Shown: piece after piece, positions 35,983-44,884 of the stretch
Numbering within the stretch: position 1 is the stretch's first letter
How the letters are laid out: each line of letters starts with the position of its first letter
Source: Mitsuaria sp. 7
GTDB lineage: Bacteria > Pseudomonadota > Gammaproteobacteria > Burkholderiales > Burkholderiaceae_C
DNA length: 64,000 bases
NCBI RefSeq assembly: GCF_001653795.1
Contig: NZ_CP011514.1
Location: 4,894,727-4,958,726, forward strand
Direction: 5' to 3'
Program-made: the position numbers and the translations under genes
The notes under the pieces: model-generated
Seen by the model: the letters and a program-made list of their open reading frames with translations, nothing else
What the model was told of the DNA's origin: nothing
Databases searched by the model: none

Positions 35983-38451
35983 ATGAATCAGAAGAATTGG
36001 TCGGGTTTCCGCAAGACCGCGTTGGCAGCCGCCGCGGCATTGGTGGCCGTCATGCCAGCCATGGCCCAGGAAGCCAAGAAGGACGCTGACACGTCCGCGG
36101 ATGACGGCGCTCCGCGCGCCAAGGAAGACAAGGTCCGTCTGGGCACGATCACCATCGTGGGCAGCGGCAACAAGCTGGCCGCCGGTCAGATGGTGAACGA
36201 GGACGGCGCCAAGGCGCGCAGCACCGTGACCCGCGAGGCGATCGACAAGGACCGCGCTTCGGGCAACCCCTTCCAGGCCCTGTCGCTCCTGCCGGGCGTG
36301 AACACCTACAACTACGACGCTACCGGCCTGTTCGGCGGCGGTCTGACGGTCCGCGGCTTCGGCGCCGACCAGATGGGCTTCACCGTCAACGGCGTGCCCG
36401 TCAACGACTCCGGCAACTTCGCGGTCTATCCGCAGGAATACGCCGACCAGGAAAACCTCTGCACCCAGTCGCTGCAGCAGGGCGCGCCGGACTCCGACTC
36501 GCCTCACGCCGGCGCCACCGGCGGCAACGTGTCCATCACCAGCTGCGATCCGGAAGACAAGCAGCGTGTGCGCGTGTCCCAGGGCTTCGGCGAACTGCGC
36601 TACACGCGCTCGTTCGTCCGCTACGACACGGGCCGCATCCTGAACAATGCCGCCAAGGTTTTCATCAGCTACTCGCATACCGAAGCCGACAAGTGGAAGG
36701 GCGACGGCGAAGCCAAGAAGGACCACATCGACGCCGCATTCCGCTGGGACATCAACGAAGACAACAAGATCCTGGGCTCGGTGCTGTACAACCGCGCCGT
36801 CAACAACGCGATCGGCAACGTCAGCCTGGCGCAGATCCGCACCAACGGCTACTTCTACGACTACAACCAGAAATTTGTCGGCCGTGTCAAGCCGACCAAT
36901 GGCAAGGTCGACATCGATCCGTCGCAGTCGCCCAACTACTACAAGCTAGCCAACAACCCGTTCGAGAACGCCGTCGTGTCGGTGTCGGGCTCGTTCAAGA
37001 TCGCCAACGAGACCTACCTGAAGGTTCAACCCTACCTGTGGTACGGCTTCGGCAACGGCGGCTGGAGCCAGCTGTCGGTCAAGGAATCCAACTTCCTGTT
37101 GAACCCGGCCACGGGCGTTGTCGGTGACGGCAAGGACCTGAACGGCGACGGCGACAAGCTGGACACCGTGACGATGGCTCGTGCCAGCGTGACGCGCACG
37201 TCGCGTCCCGGCATCACGACCGAGATCAACACGCAACTGGGTGACCACAACCTGCGCTTCGGCCTGTGGTTCGAACGTGCCCAGCACCGTCAAACCCAGC
37301 CGATGGTCGCAGTGGACTTCGACGGCAACCCGACCACGGTGTGGCTGAACAGCGGCCGCGTGACCCGCGCCGACGGTTCGCTGTACCAGGGCCGCGATTG
37401 GGACACGAAGAGCACCGCCTACCAGGCTTATGTCTCGGACAACTGGACCTTTGCCGGCGACCGTGGTCTGCTGACCCTGGGCGTGCGCGCCCCGCACGTC
37501 CAGCGTGATGTGAACAACGCGCCGAACGAAGGCACAAGCCAGAACGTCGCGTTCAACTTCAAGAAGACCTACAACGACGTGCTCCCGCAAGCCGGCGTGC
37601 GCTTCCAGCTGGACAAGAGCTCGCAGGTCTTCCTGAACATCGCGAAGAACTTCCGCGCTCCGCCTAACTTCGCCTTCACCGGCTCCAACGTTACGGTGAC
37701 GAACGGTGTCGCAACCCTGGTCCGCGAAGCCAAGGCCGAAACGTCGATCATGACGGACCTCGGCTATCGCTTCCAGACCAAGGACCTGTCGCTGTCGGCC
37801 ACGCTGTTCAACTCGGACTTCCGCAATCGCCAGGCCAATGCCTACGATCCGATCGCCGACAAGAGCACCTACATGAACGCCGGCAAGGTGAACAACAAGG
37901 GTCTCGAATTCGAAGCGGGCACCGGCACGTTCAAGGGCTTCAGCGCCTATGCGTCGGCAACGTTCCAGAAGAGCGAGATCAAGGACGACCTGCTGGTGGC
38001 TCGTCCGAAGATCAACAACAACACGTCGACCCAGGACATCTACCTGCCCCTGACGGGCAAGCAGTACACCCTGACGCCGCGTCAGATCTATGCGAGCTCG
38101 GTGCAGTACATCTACGGCGGTTTCTACGCCCGACTGAAGGTCAAGCGCAATGGCTCGCAGTACGCGTCGCTGATGAACGATGAGAAGGCTGACGCGTTCT
38201 GGACCGGCGACGTCGACGCAGGCTACAACTTCGGCAACGTGAGCTGGGCCAACAACGTGCAGCTGCGACTGAACGTCAGCAACATCGGCAACGCCAGGGG
38301 CACCAGCCCGAGCTCCGGCTCCGTGGCCAGCACCAAGGCCTACACGTACGCCCTGTCGGACGGCAAGTCGTTCACCTACAACCCGAGCACGGCGTTCTAC
38401 TACCTGACCGCCCCGCGCTTCGTGTCGATGAGCCTGAGCGCCGACTTCTAA
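35983..38451 (+). CDS. TonB-dependent outer membrane receptor (first)
   Basis: 822-residue receptor with Sec signal (LAAAAALVAVMPAMAQ). The plug domain contains GTITIVGSG, LSLLPGVNTYN and GGLTVRGFGADQMGFTVNGVPV-type sequences; the barrel follows and ends in aromatic LSADF, the normal outer-membrane end. The extracellular loop region includes CTQSLQQG...ITSC, a possible disulfide. Codon use (many CGT, GGC, AAC, AAG) suggests high expression. It has a strong ribosome site and its own terminator. In this setting it may import peptidoglycan-derived sugars or glycan fragments. Confidence 0.88.
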   Translation: MNQKNWSGFRKTALAAAAALVAVMPAMAQEAKKDADTSADDGAPRAKEDKVRLGTITIVGSGNKLAAGQMVNEDGAKARSTVTREAIDKDRASGNPFQALSLLPGVNTYNYDATGLFGGGLTVRGFGADQMGFTVNGVPVNDSGNFAVYPQEYADQENLCTQSLQQGAPDSDSPHAGATGGNVSITSCDPEDKQRVRVSQGFGELRYTRSFVRYDTGRILNNAAKVFISYSHTEADKWKGDGEAKKDHIDAAFRWDINEDNKILGSVLYNRAVNNAIGNVSLAQIRTNGYFYDYNQKFVGRVKPTNGKVDIDPSQSPNYYKLANNPFENAVVSVSGSFKIANETYLKVQPYLWYGFGNGGWSQLSVKESNFLLNPATGVVGDGKDLNGDGDKLDTVTMARASVTRTSRPGITTEINTQLGDHNLRFGLWFERAQHRQTQPMVAVDFDGNPTTVWLNSGRVTRADGSLYQGRDWDTKSTAYQAYVSDNWTFAGDRGLLTLGVRAPHVQRDVNNAPNEGTSQNVAFNFKKTYNDVLPQAGVRFQLDKSSQVFLNIAKNFRAPPNFAFTGSNVTVTNGVATLVREAKAETSIMTDLGYRFQTKDLSLSATLFNSDFRNRQANAYDPIADKSTYMNAGKVNNKGLEFEAGTGTFKGFSAYASATFQKSEIKDDLLVARPKINNNTSTQDIYLPLTGKQYTLTPRQIYASSVQYIYGGFYARLKVKRNGSQYASLMNDEKADAFWTGDVDAGYNFGNVSWANNVQLRLNVSNIGNARGTSPSSGSVASTKAYTYALSDGKSFTYNPSTAFYYLTAPRFVSMSLSADF

Positions 38452-38487
38452 GTCGACGCCCCGAAGCGGCCACGGCCGCTCCGCATG

Positions 38488-38519
38488 AAAACCGCGCCGT
38501 TCCCGGCGCGGTTTTTTTT
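38488..38519 (+). terminator. Strong Rho-independent terminator
   Basis: AAAACCGCGCCG-TTCC-CGGCGCGGTTTT, twelve perfect pairs, with eight T in total, 37 bases after the TonB receptor stop. Confidence 0.95.
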
Positions 38520-38622
38520 CGTCCGCCCGTCGACGGCCCATGAGCCTGGGTCATACCCGCCACGCGCATTGACAATGGCGAACGCACGGCGCGCCTCGTA
38601 AGCTCCGCGCGCCAACGCCGCC

Positions 38623-39639
38623 ATGAGTCCCACGCCCTCCGCCACCGACCATCCCCACGAGCTCGACCGACCCGCGCGGCCTGTGTCAGCGCGCGCGGGC
38701 ACGTCATCCGAATCGCTGGGACTGGGCCTGGACGCCGGCGGCACGCAGACGCGCTGGGCCCTGGCCCGGCCCGACGGCACCCTGGTCGCCCGCGGCGAGG
38801 TCGGCGGCTTCAGCGCGCTGCTGCTGGACACCAGCGCCGGTCGCGTCGTGCTGGCGCAGACGCTGCAATCGCTGGCCGCCGAGGTCCTGACCCACGCGGC
38901 GCCCGGCGCGCTGCACGGGCTGCAGGCGGGCATCACCGGCCTCGGCGAACCGGACGGCCCCGCCGGCCGGCAACTGCGCGCGCTGCTCGCTCAACAGCTG
39001 GGCCTGGCGCCCTCGCAGATCCAGTGCGACAGCGACATCGCGCAGGCCTGGCACGCGCTGTTCAAACCCGGCGAGGGTTATCTGGTCTATGCCGGCACCG
39101 GCGCGATCGCGGCCTTCATCGACGAGGCCGGCACGCTGCACCGCGCCGGCGGCCGCGGTCCGCTGCTGGGCGACGAAGGCGGCGGCCAGTGGATCGCCCG
39201 CGAGGCGCTCGCGCTGGTCTGGCGCCGCGAGGACGAGTCGCCGGGCGCCTGGAACGACTCCCCGCTGGCGCGACATCTCTTCGACGAACTCGGCGGCGCC
39301 GATTGGCCGACCACGCGCGCCTTCATGTACGGCGGCGACAGCGCGGCACGCCGCGGCTCGATCGGCCGCCTGGCGCTGGCCGTCGCGCGCGCCGCGGCGG
39401 ACGACGACGCCGACGCGCTGGCCCTGCTGCACCGCGCCGGCCGCGAGCTCGCCCGACTGCCGCTCGCGCTCGTGCGCCGCCTGGGCGTGCGTCCCGTCAG
39501 CGCCGCCGGACGTGTGCTGCAATTGCATCCCGCGATCGAATCAGGCCTGCGCGACGCCCTGCCGCAAGACCTGTCCCTCACCGTTCATCAACCCGACACC
39601 GCCCTGGCCGCCGCGAGGCGGGCCGCGCCCGCCCCATGA
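38623..39639 (+). CDS. BadF/BcrA/BcrD-family kinase, probable amino-sugar (GlcNAc/MurNAc) kinase
   Basis: 338-residue ASKHA-fold kinase. Phosphate-1 loop GLDAGGTQTRWA (Asp37), phosphate-2 loop LVYAGTGAIAAFI, and LLGDEGGGQWIAREAL near 180 are those of BadF-type GlcNAc/MurNAc kinases (MurK/NagK relatives). It would provide MurNAc-6-P for MurQ or GlcNAc-6-P for catabolism. The first ~30 residues are low-complexity, so an internal start is possible. Its TGA overlaps the ATG of the amidase lipoprotein by four bases. Confidence 0.83.
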   Translation: MSPTPSATDHPHELDRPARPVSARAGTSSESLGLGLDAGGTQTRWALARPDGTLVARGEVGGFSALLLDTSAGRVVLAQTLQSLAAEVLTHAAPGALHGLQAGITGLGEPDGPAGRQLRALLAQQLGLAPSQIQCDSDIAQAWHALFKPGEGYLVYAGTGAIAAFIDEAGTLHRAGGRGPLLGDEGGGQWIAREALALVWRREDESPGAWNDSPLARHLFDELGGADWPTTRAFMYGGDSAARRGSIGRLALAVARAAADDDADALALLHRAGRELARLPLALVRRLGVRPVSAAGRVLQLHPAIESGLRDALPQDLSLTVHQPDTALAAARRAAPAP

Positions 39640-40478
39640 AAACCAAGCTCCTGACCCTCGCCGCCGCCGCGCTGCTGGCGGCCTGCGCCACGCCGACGCT
39701 GCAGATCGACCGCACCCATGTGTCCGAGAACCAGGACAGCCGCGCGCAGTTCCTGATCCTCCACTACACGGTGCTGGACTTCGACCGGTCGATGAAGGTG
39801 CTGACCACCGGCGGCAAGGTCTCGGCCCACTACCTGGTGCAGGAGAAGCCCTCCAAGGTCTACCAGTTGGTCGACGAGAACCGCCGCGCCTGGCACGGCG
39901 GCGTCAGCTACTGGGGCGGCGCGACCAACCTGAACTCGGCCTCGATCGGCATCGAGATCGTGAATCCCGGCTTCACCGAGACGCCGATGGGCCGCGTCTA
40001 CGCGCCGTATCCGCAGGAACAGATCGACGACGTGATCAAGCTGGTCCAGGAGATCGTCGCGCGCCAGGGCATCCGCTCGGACCGCATCCTCGGCCACAAC
40101 GACATCGCGCCGGGCCGCAAGCAGGATCCGGGTCCGGCGTTCCCGTGGAAGCAGCTGGCCGACGCCGGCCTGATCGCCTGGCCCGACGCCGCGCAGGTCC
40201 AGATCAAGCAGGCGATCTACCAGGTCGCGCCGGTGCCGGACGCCGTCTGGTTCCAGAAGCGCCTCGCTCAGGTCGGGTACCAGACGCCGCAGACCGGCCA
40301 GCTGGACACGGCCACGCGCGAGGTGATCAGCACCTTCCAGATGAAGTACCGGCCCGCCGACTTCTCCGGGAACATGGACGCCGAGACCGCCGCGCTGCTG
40401 GAGGTCGTCACGACGCCCGGCGGCATGCTCATGAAGAAGCCGCTCCCGGCGGACAGCCGGCCGCGTTCAGAGTATTGA
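39636..40478 (+). CDS. amiD: N-acetylmuramoyl-L-alanine amidase lipoprotein (AmiD-like)
   Basis: 280-residue lipoprotein (lipobox LLAAC, Cys17). Amidase_2 domain with zinc ligands His43 (ILHYTV), His154 (LGHNDIAPGRK) and Asp164 (QDPGPAFPW), and Glu107 (IGIEIVN). A C-terminal peptidoglycan-binding-like helical domain covers about 200-265. E. coli AmiD is an outer-membrane lipoprotein that removes peptides from both MurNAc and anhydroMurNAc. Coupled to the kinase gene upstream; the ABC transporter genes start 57 bases downstream. Confidence 0.9.
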   Translation: MKTKLLTLAAAALLAACATPTLQIDRTHVSENQDSRAQFLILHYTVLDFDRSMKVLTTGGKVSAHYLVQEKPSKVYQLVDENRRAWHGGVSYWGGATNLNSASIGIEIVNPGFTETPMGRVYAPYPQEQIDDVIKLVQEIVARQGIRSDRILGHNDIAPGRKQDPGPAFPWKQLADAGLIAWPDAAQVQIKQAIYQVAPVPDAVWFQKRLAQVGYQTPQTGQLDTATREVISTFQMKYRPADFSGNMDAETAALLEVVTTPGGMLMKKPLPADSRPRSEY

Positions 40479-40535
40479 TCGCGTCGGACCGCCCCCTACA
40501 CCCGCCACCGCCACGCCCGCCCGCTGTCGCCCGCC

Positions 40536-41546
40536 TTGCTGAACTTCCTGCTCCGCCGCCTGGCCTCGTTGCTGCCGACCTTGATCGGCGTGACGCTGGT
40601 CGCCTTCGGCCTGATCCGGCTGGTGCCGGGCGACCCCATCGCGATCATGATGGGCGAGCGCGCGCTCGACGACGCCACCCACGCGCGGCTGATGCACGAA
40701 CTCGGACTCGACCAGCCGCTGTGGCGCCAGTACGCGGACTACGTCGGCGGTCTGCTGCACGGGGACCTGGGGCGCTCGCTGGTCTCGCACGAGCCGGTGT
40801 CGCACGAGTTCCTCGCGCTCTTCCCGGCGACGGCGGAACTGGCGCTCTTCGCGCTGCTGCTGGCGATCGTGCTCGGCATGGCGCTGGGCACCGGTGCGGC
40901 GCTGCGGCGCGGCTCGCTGCTGGACCAGGGCGTGATGGGCGTGGCGACGGTCGGCTACTCGATGCCGGTGTTCTGGTGGGGGCTGATCCTCATCATGTTC
41001 TTCTCGGTGGGCCTGGGCTGGACGCCGGTGTCGGGCCGCATCGCGGTCGAGTACGACGTCCAGCGCGTCACCGGCTTCATGCTGATCGACGCGGCGCTGC
41101 ACGATGAATCAGGCGCGTGGCGCTCGGCACTGCGCCACCTGCTGCTGCCGGCGCTGGTGCTGGGCACCAGCACGACCGCGGTAATCGCGCGGATGACGCG
41201 CTCCAGCCTGCTCGAAGTGCTGCGCGAGGACTACATGCGCAGCGCCCGCGCGCGCGGCCTGTCGCCGGCGCGGGTGGTGCTGGTGCACGGCCTGCGCAAC
41301 GCGCTGATCCCGGTGATCACGGTGATCGGATTGAAGGTCGGCAGCCTGCTGGCCGGCGCGGTGCTGACGGAAACCATCTTCAGCTGGCCCGGCATCGGCA
41401 AGTGGCTGATCGACGCGATCGCGCGGCGCGACTATCCGGTGGTGCAGGCGGGGATCCTGATCTCGGCCTGCACCTTCATCGCGGTCAACCTGCTGGTGGA
41501 CCTGCTGTACGGCGTGGTGAACCCGCGCATCCGCAAGCAGGGATGA
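40536..41546 (+). CDS. Peptide ABC transporter permease, DppB/OppB type
   Basis: 336-residue inner-membrane permease, six helices. Start LLRRLASLLPTLIGVTLVAFGLIRLVPGDP is typical; the EAA loop is DYMRSARARGLSPARVVLVHGLRNA near residue 230. The start is a TTG at 40536, since no ATG gives the conserved N-terminus. Part of a five-gene importer for di- or oligopeptides; in this locus, murein peptides are the likely cargo. Confidence 0.9.
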   Translation: MLNFLLRRLASLLPTLIGVTLVAFGLIRLVPGDPIAIMMGERALDDATHARLMHELGLDQPLWRQYADYVGGLLHGDLGRSLVSHEPVSHEFLALFPATAELALFALLLAIVLGMALGTGAALRRGSLLDQGVMGVATVGYSMPVFWWGLILIMFFSVGLGWTPVSGRIAVEYDVQRVTGFMLIDAALHDESGAWRSALRHLLLPALVLGTSTTAVIARMTRSSLLEVLREDYMRSARARGLSPARVVLVHGLRNALIPVITVIGLKVGSLLAGAVLTETIFSWPGIGKWLIDAIARRDYPVVQAGILISACTFIAVNLLVDLLYGVVNPRIRKQG

Positions 41547-41553
41547 AGCGACC

Positions 41554-42492
41554 ATGAGTCAACCCAGCGACATGCGCGCACCGCCCTCCCCGTCGTCCAC
41601 GACGATGACGACGCCCGCGATCGCGCCGCCCGGTCCGTTCGCCGAGTTCTGGCGCGGCTTCTCCGCCAACCGAGGTGCGCTGGTGGCGCTGATCGTCTTC
41701 ACGCTGCTGGCGCTGGCGGCGCTGCTCGCTCCCTGGATTGCGCCGCACGATCCCGTCCGGCAATACCGCGAGCACATGCTGACGCCGCCGATCTGGATGG
41801 ACGGCGGACAGATGCGTTTCTTCCTGGGCACCGACGAGCTCGGCCGCGACCTGCTCTCGCGATTGCTGCACGGCGCACGCGTGTCGCTGGGCATCGGCCT
41901 GGCCTCGGTGGTGATGTCGCTGATCCCCGGCGTGCTGCTGGGACTGCTGGCGGCCTTCCATCAACGGCTGCTCGCGCCCGTGGTCATGCGCGTGATGGAC
42001 GTGATGCTGGCGCTGCCGGGCCTGCTGCTGGCGATCTGCGTCATCACCGTGCTCGGCCCGGGCCTGATGAACACGGTCATCGCGATCGCCGTCGGCAGCC
42101 TGCCGGAGTACGTCCGGCTCACGCGCGCCGCGGCGCTGGCGGAGCTCGGCAAGGACTACGTCACCGCCAGCCGCGTGGCCGGCGCGTCGACCTGGCGGCT
42201 GATGTTCTCGGCGGTGCTGCCGAACTGCCTCGCGCCGCTGATCGTCAATGCCTCGCTGAGCTTCTCCGCCGCGATCCTCGAGGCGGCAGGTCTCGGCTTC
42301 CTCGGCCTGGGCGTGCAGGCGCCCATGGCCGAATGGGGCACGATGCTCTCGTCCGCGCGCGACTACATCGTCCGCGCGCCGTGGGTGGTCACGCTGCCGG
42401 GTCTGGCGATCCTGCTGTCGGTGCTCAGCGTCAACCTGATGGGCGACGGGCTGCGCGACGCGCTCGACCCTCGACTGAAGCGGGTGTCGTGA
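41554..42492 (+). CDS. Peptide ABC transporter permease, DppC/OppC type
   Basis: 312-residue permease with a cytoplasmic N-terminus, the usual [23 protein letters not shown] motif (about 90-112), and the docking loop [20 protein letters not shown]. Partner of the preceding DppB-like protein. Its TGA shares a base with the ATG of the first ATPase (TGATG). Confidence 0.92.
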   Translation: MSQPSDMRAPPSPSSTTMTTPAIAPPGPFAEFWRGFSANRGALVALIVFTLLALAALLAPWIAPHDPVRQYREHMLTPPIWMDGGQMRFFLGTDELGRDLLSRLLHGARVSLGIGLASVVMSLIPGVLLGLLAAFHQRLLAPVVMRVMDVMLALPGLLLAICVITVLGPGLMNTVIAIAVGSLPEYVRLTRAAALAELGKDYVTASRVAGASTWRLMFSAVLPNCLAPLIVNASLSFSAAILEAAGLGFLGLGVQAPMAEWGTMLSSARDYIVRAPWVVTLPGLAILLSVLSVNLMGDGLRDALDPRLKRVS

Positions 42493-43436
42493 TGCTGGAG
42501 ATGCGCGATCTGCGCGTGCGCTTCGGCGCCTTCCCGGCGGTGGACGGCGTCGACCTCGACGTCGCGCCCGGCGAGGTGCTGGGCATCGTCGGCGAATCGG
42601 GCTCCGGCAAGTCCGTGAGCATGATGGCGCTGATGGGCCTGATCGATCCGCCGGGACAGGTGAGCGCCGCGGCGCTGCGCTTCCAGGGTCAGGACTTGCT
42701 CGGCATGAGCGCCTCGCAACGGCGCCGGCTGATCGGCAAGGACATCGCGATGGTGTTCCAGGATGCGCTGGCCAGTCTCAACCCGAGCTACACCGTCGGT
42801 CACCAGCTCGAGGAAGTGCTGCGCGCCCACCTCGGACTGCGAGGCGCCGCAGCACGCCAGCGTGCGACGGAACTGCTGGAGCAGGTCGAGATCCCCGACG
42901 CCGTGAGCCGGCTGAAGGCCTATCCGCACGAGCTCTCCGGCGGCATGAACCAGCGCGTGATGATCGCGCTGGCGATCGCGTGTTCGCCGAAGCTGCTGAT
43001 CGCCGACGAGCCGACGACCGCGCTCGACGTGACGATCCAGGCGCAGATCATGGACCTGCTGCTGCGACTGCAGCGGGAACAGGGCATGGCGCTGGTGATG
43101 ATCACGCACGACCTGGCCGTGGTGGCGGAAATGGCGCAGCGCGTCGCCGTCATGTACGCGGGCCAGGTGGTGGAGACAGGGGATCTGCCCGAGGTCTTCG
43201 AATCGCCGAAGCATCCGTACACCGCCGCGCTGATGGCGGCGATCCCCGAACACAACCGCGGGGCGCGCCGGCTGCAGGCGCTGCCGGGCATCGTGCCCGG
43301 CGCGCTGGACCGGCCGACGGGATGCCTGTTCTCGCCGCGCTGCGCGCGCGTGCAAGCGCACTGTCGCGCCGAGCGCCCGGACGTCGTCGACGGCGTGCGC
43401 TGCTTCTACCCGCTGATCGAGGAGTCCGTCGCATGA
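42492..43436 (+). CDS. Peptide ABC transporter ATP-binding protein, DppD type
   Basis: 314 residues. Walker A GESGSGKS, signature LSGGMNQR, Walker [14 protein letters not shown]-loop MITHDLAVV. The C-terminal oligopeptide-transporter extension with conserved cysteines ([15 protein letters not shown]) marks the Opp/Dpp group and may hold an iron-sulfur cluster. Overlaps the next ATPase by four bases. Confidence 0.93.
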   Translation: MLEMRDLRVRFGAFPAVDGVDLDVAPGEVLGIVGESGSGKSVSMMALMGLIDPPGQVSAAALRFQGQDLLGMSASQRRRLIGKDIAMVFQDALASLNPSYTVGHQLEEVLRAHLGLRGAAARQRATELLEQVEIPDAVSRLKAYPHELSGGMNQRVMIALAIACSPKLLIADEPTTALDVTIQAQIMDLLLRLQREQGMALVMITHDLAVVAEMAQRVAVMYAGQVVETGDLPEVFESPKHPYTAALMAAIPEHNRGARRLQALPGIVPGALDRPTGCLFSPRCARVQAHCRAERPDVVDGVRCFYPLIEESVA

Positions 43437-44431
43437 GCGCCGTGCCAGACAAGTCTGTCGCTGCGGGCGCTGGCGCCGGTGCGGCGCCGCTGCTGGTGGC
43501 GCGCGACCTCGCCCGGCATTACCGCGTGAGCCGCGGCTGGTTCGCGCCGAAGGCAACCGTGCGGGCGCTCGACGGCGTCAGCTTCTCGCTGGCTCCGGGC
43601 AAGACGCTGGCGGTGGTCGGCGAATCGGGCTGCGGCAAATCGACGCTGGCGCGAGCGCTGACGCTCATCGAAGCACCGACCTCCGGCGACCTGCGCATCC
43701 ATGGCCGCGACGCCGCCGACGCCGCCGCGCGCAAGGCCTTGCGACGCGACGTGCAGATGGTGTTCCAGAACCCGTATGCGGCGCTGAACCCGCGCAAGAC
43801 GATCGCATCGACGCTGGCCGAGCCGCTGGTGATCAACACGCCGCTGGACCGCGCCGAGCGCCAGGAGCGCATCGAGGCTCTGGCCGCGAAGGTCGGCCTG
43901 CGCCAGGAGCACCTGCAGCGCTACCCGCACATGTTCTCGGGCGGTCAACGCCAGCGCATCGCGATCGCGCGGGCGATGGTGATGCAGCCGGGGATCGTCG
44001 TCGCGGACGAGCCGACCTCCGCGCTGGACCTGTCGATCCAGGCGCAGATCCTGAATCTCTTCATGGACCTGCAGGAGGAGTTCGGGACGGGCTACGTGTT
44101 CATCTCGCACAACCTCGCGGTGGTGGAGCACGTGGCGGACGAGGTGATGGTGATGTACCTGGGCCGCGTGGTCGAGCACGGCGACAAGCGCCGCCTCTTC
44201 GCCAGGCCGCTGCATCCGTACACGCAGGCGCTGATCAGCGCCACGCCGGCGCTGCGCCCGGCCGACCGCCGCGAGCGCATCCGCATCCACGGCGAGCTGC
44301 CCAGCCCGCTGAAGCCGCCGACGGGATGCGCGTTCCATCAACGCTGCCCGATGGCCGTCGCGCGCTGCGCGGAAGTGCGGCCGGAGTTGCGGGAGGTCGA
44401 TGGGCGGCTCGTGGCCTGCGATGTGATTTGA
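43433..44431 (+). CDS. Peptide ABC transporter ATP-binding protein, DppF type
   Basis: 332 residues. Walker [10 protein letters not shown]-loop [15 protein letters not shown], signature FSGGQRQR, Walker [13 protein letters not shown]-loop [10 protein letters not shown]-terminal [15 protein letters not shown] cysteine motif. Second ATPase of the murein-peptide or dipeptide importer. The operon is then interrupted by an antitoxin-like gene before the binding protein. Confidence 0.93.
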   Translation: MSAVPDKSVAAGAGAGAAPLLVARDLARHYRVSRGWFAPKATVRALDGVSFSLAPGKTLAVVGESGCGKSTLARALTLIEAPTSGDLRIHGRDAADAAARKALRRDVQMVFQNPYAALNPRKTIASTLAEPLVINTPLDRAERQERIEALAAKVGLRQEHLQRYPHMFSGGQRQRIAIARAMVMQPGIVVADEPTSALDLSIQAQILNLFMDLQEEFGTGYVFISHNLAVVEHVADEVMVMYLGRVVEHGDKRRLFARPLHPYTQALISATPALRPADRRERIRIHGELPSPLKPPTGCAFHQRCPMAVARCAEVRPELREVDGRLVACDVI

Positions 44432-44521
44432 ACAACTATTCGAAGCAATTGCGGTCTGCGTGCTTCGCCCCTCCAATGACAGGTCACTAGCGCACCGCGC
44501 GCGCCGTTCAAAGGAGGTCCC

Positions 44522-44773
44522 ATGGAAGTCGAGTCTCCGTCTCAAACGATTCCCCTCTTCAAATTTGCTCGAGATCCAGCAGCGGCCATGAAAGCGGCTG
44601 ACCATGGTCTCCTGCTTGTCCACCGAGTGGGTCAACCGCTCTTCTATGCGCTGAGCCCGGAGCTGCACGACGCTCTGATGGCCGAGATCGAAGAGTTGAT
44701 CGACGATCGCGCCGTGCTGCTCGCGACGCTCAAGGGCGCCGAAACCATCGAAGTCGATATCGACGATCTCTAA
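44522..44773 (+). CDS. Orphan antitoxin (StbD/YafN/Phd-like)
   Basis: 83-residue protein: PLFKFARDPAAAMKAADHGLLLVHR then VGQPLFYALSPELHDALM matches the N-terminal DNA-binding fold and central strand of RelB/StbD/YefM-type antitoxins, with an acidic C-terminus (IEVDIDDL) for toxin binding. AAAGGAGG lies eight bases before the ATG, a very strong site. No toxin gene follows: only 111 bases separate it from the binding protein gene. It splits the ABC operon and is less GC-rich than its surroundings. Confidence 0.7.
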   Translation: MEVESPSQTIPLFKFARDPAAAMKAADHGLLLVHRVGQPLFYALSPELHDALMAEIEELIDDRAVLLATLKGAETIEVDIDDL

Positions 44774-44884
44774 TCCGAGGGCGCGCACCTCACCCGCATA
44801 ACCCAGTGTTATGGTCCAACCCGCCCATTTCAGTTGTGACCTGGGAAGCGGCGTTTCGACAATGCGCGGCTTGCCCTCCTCCCG

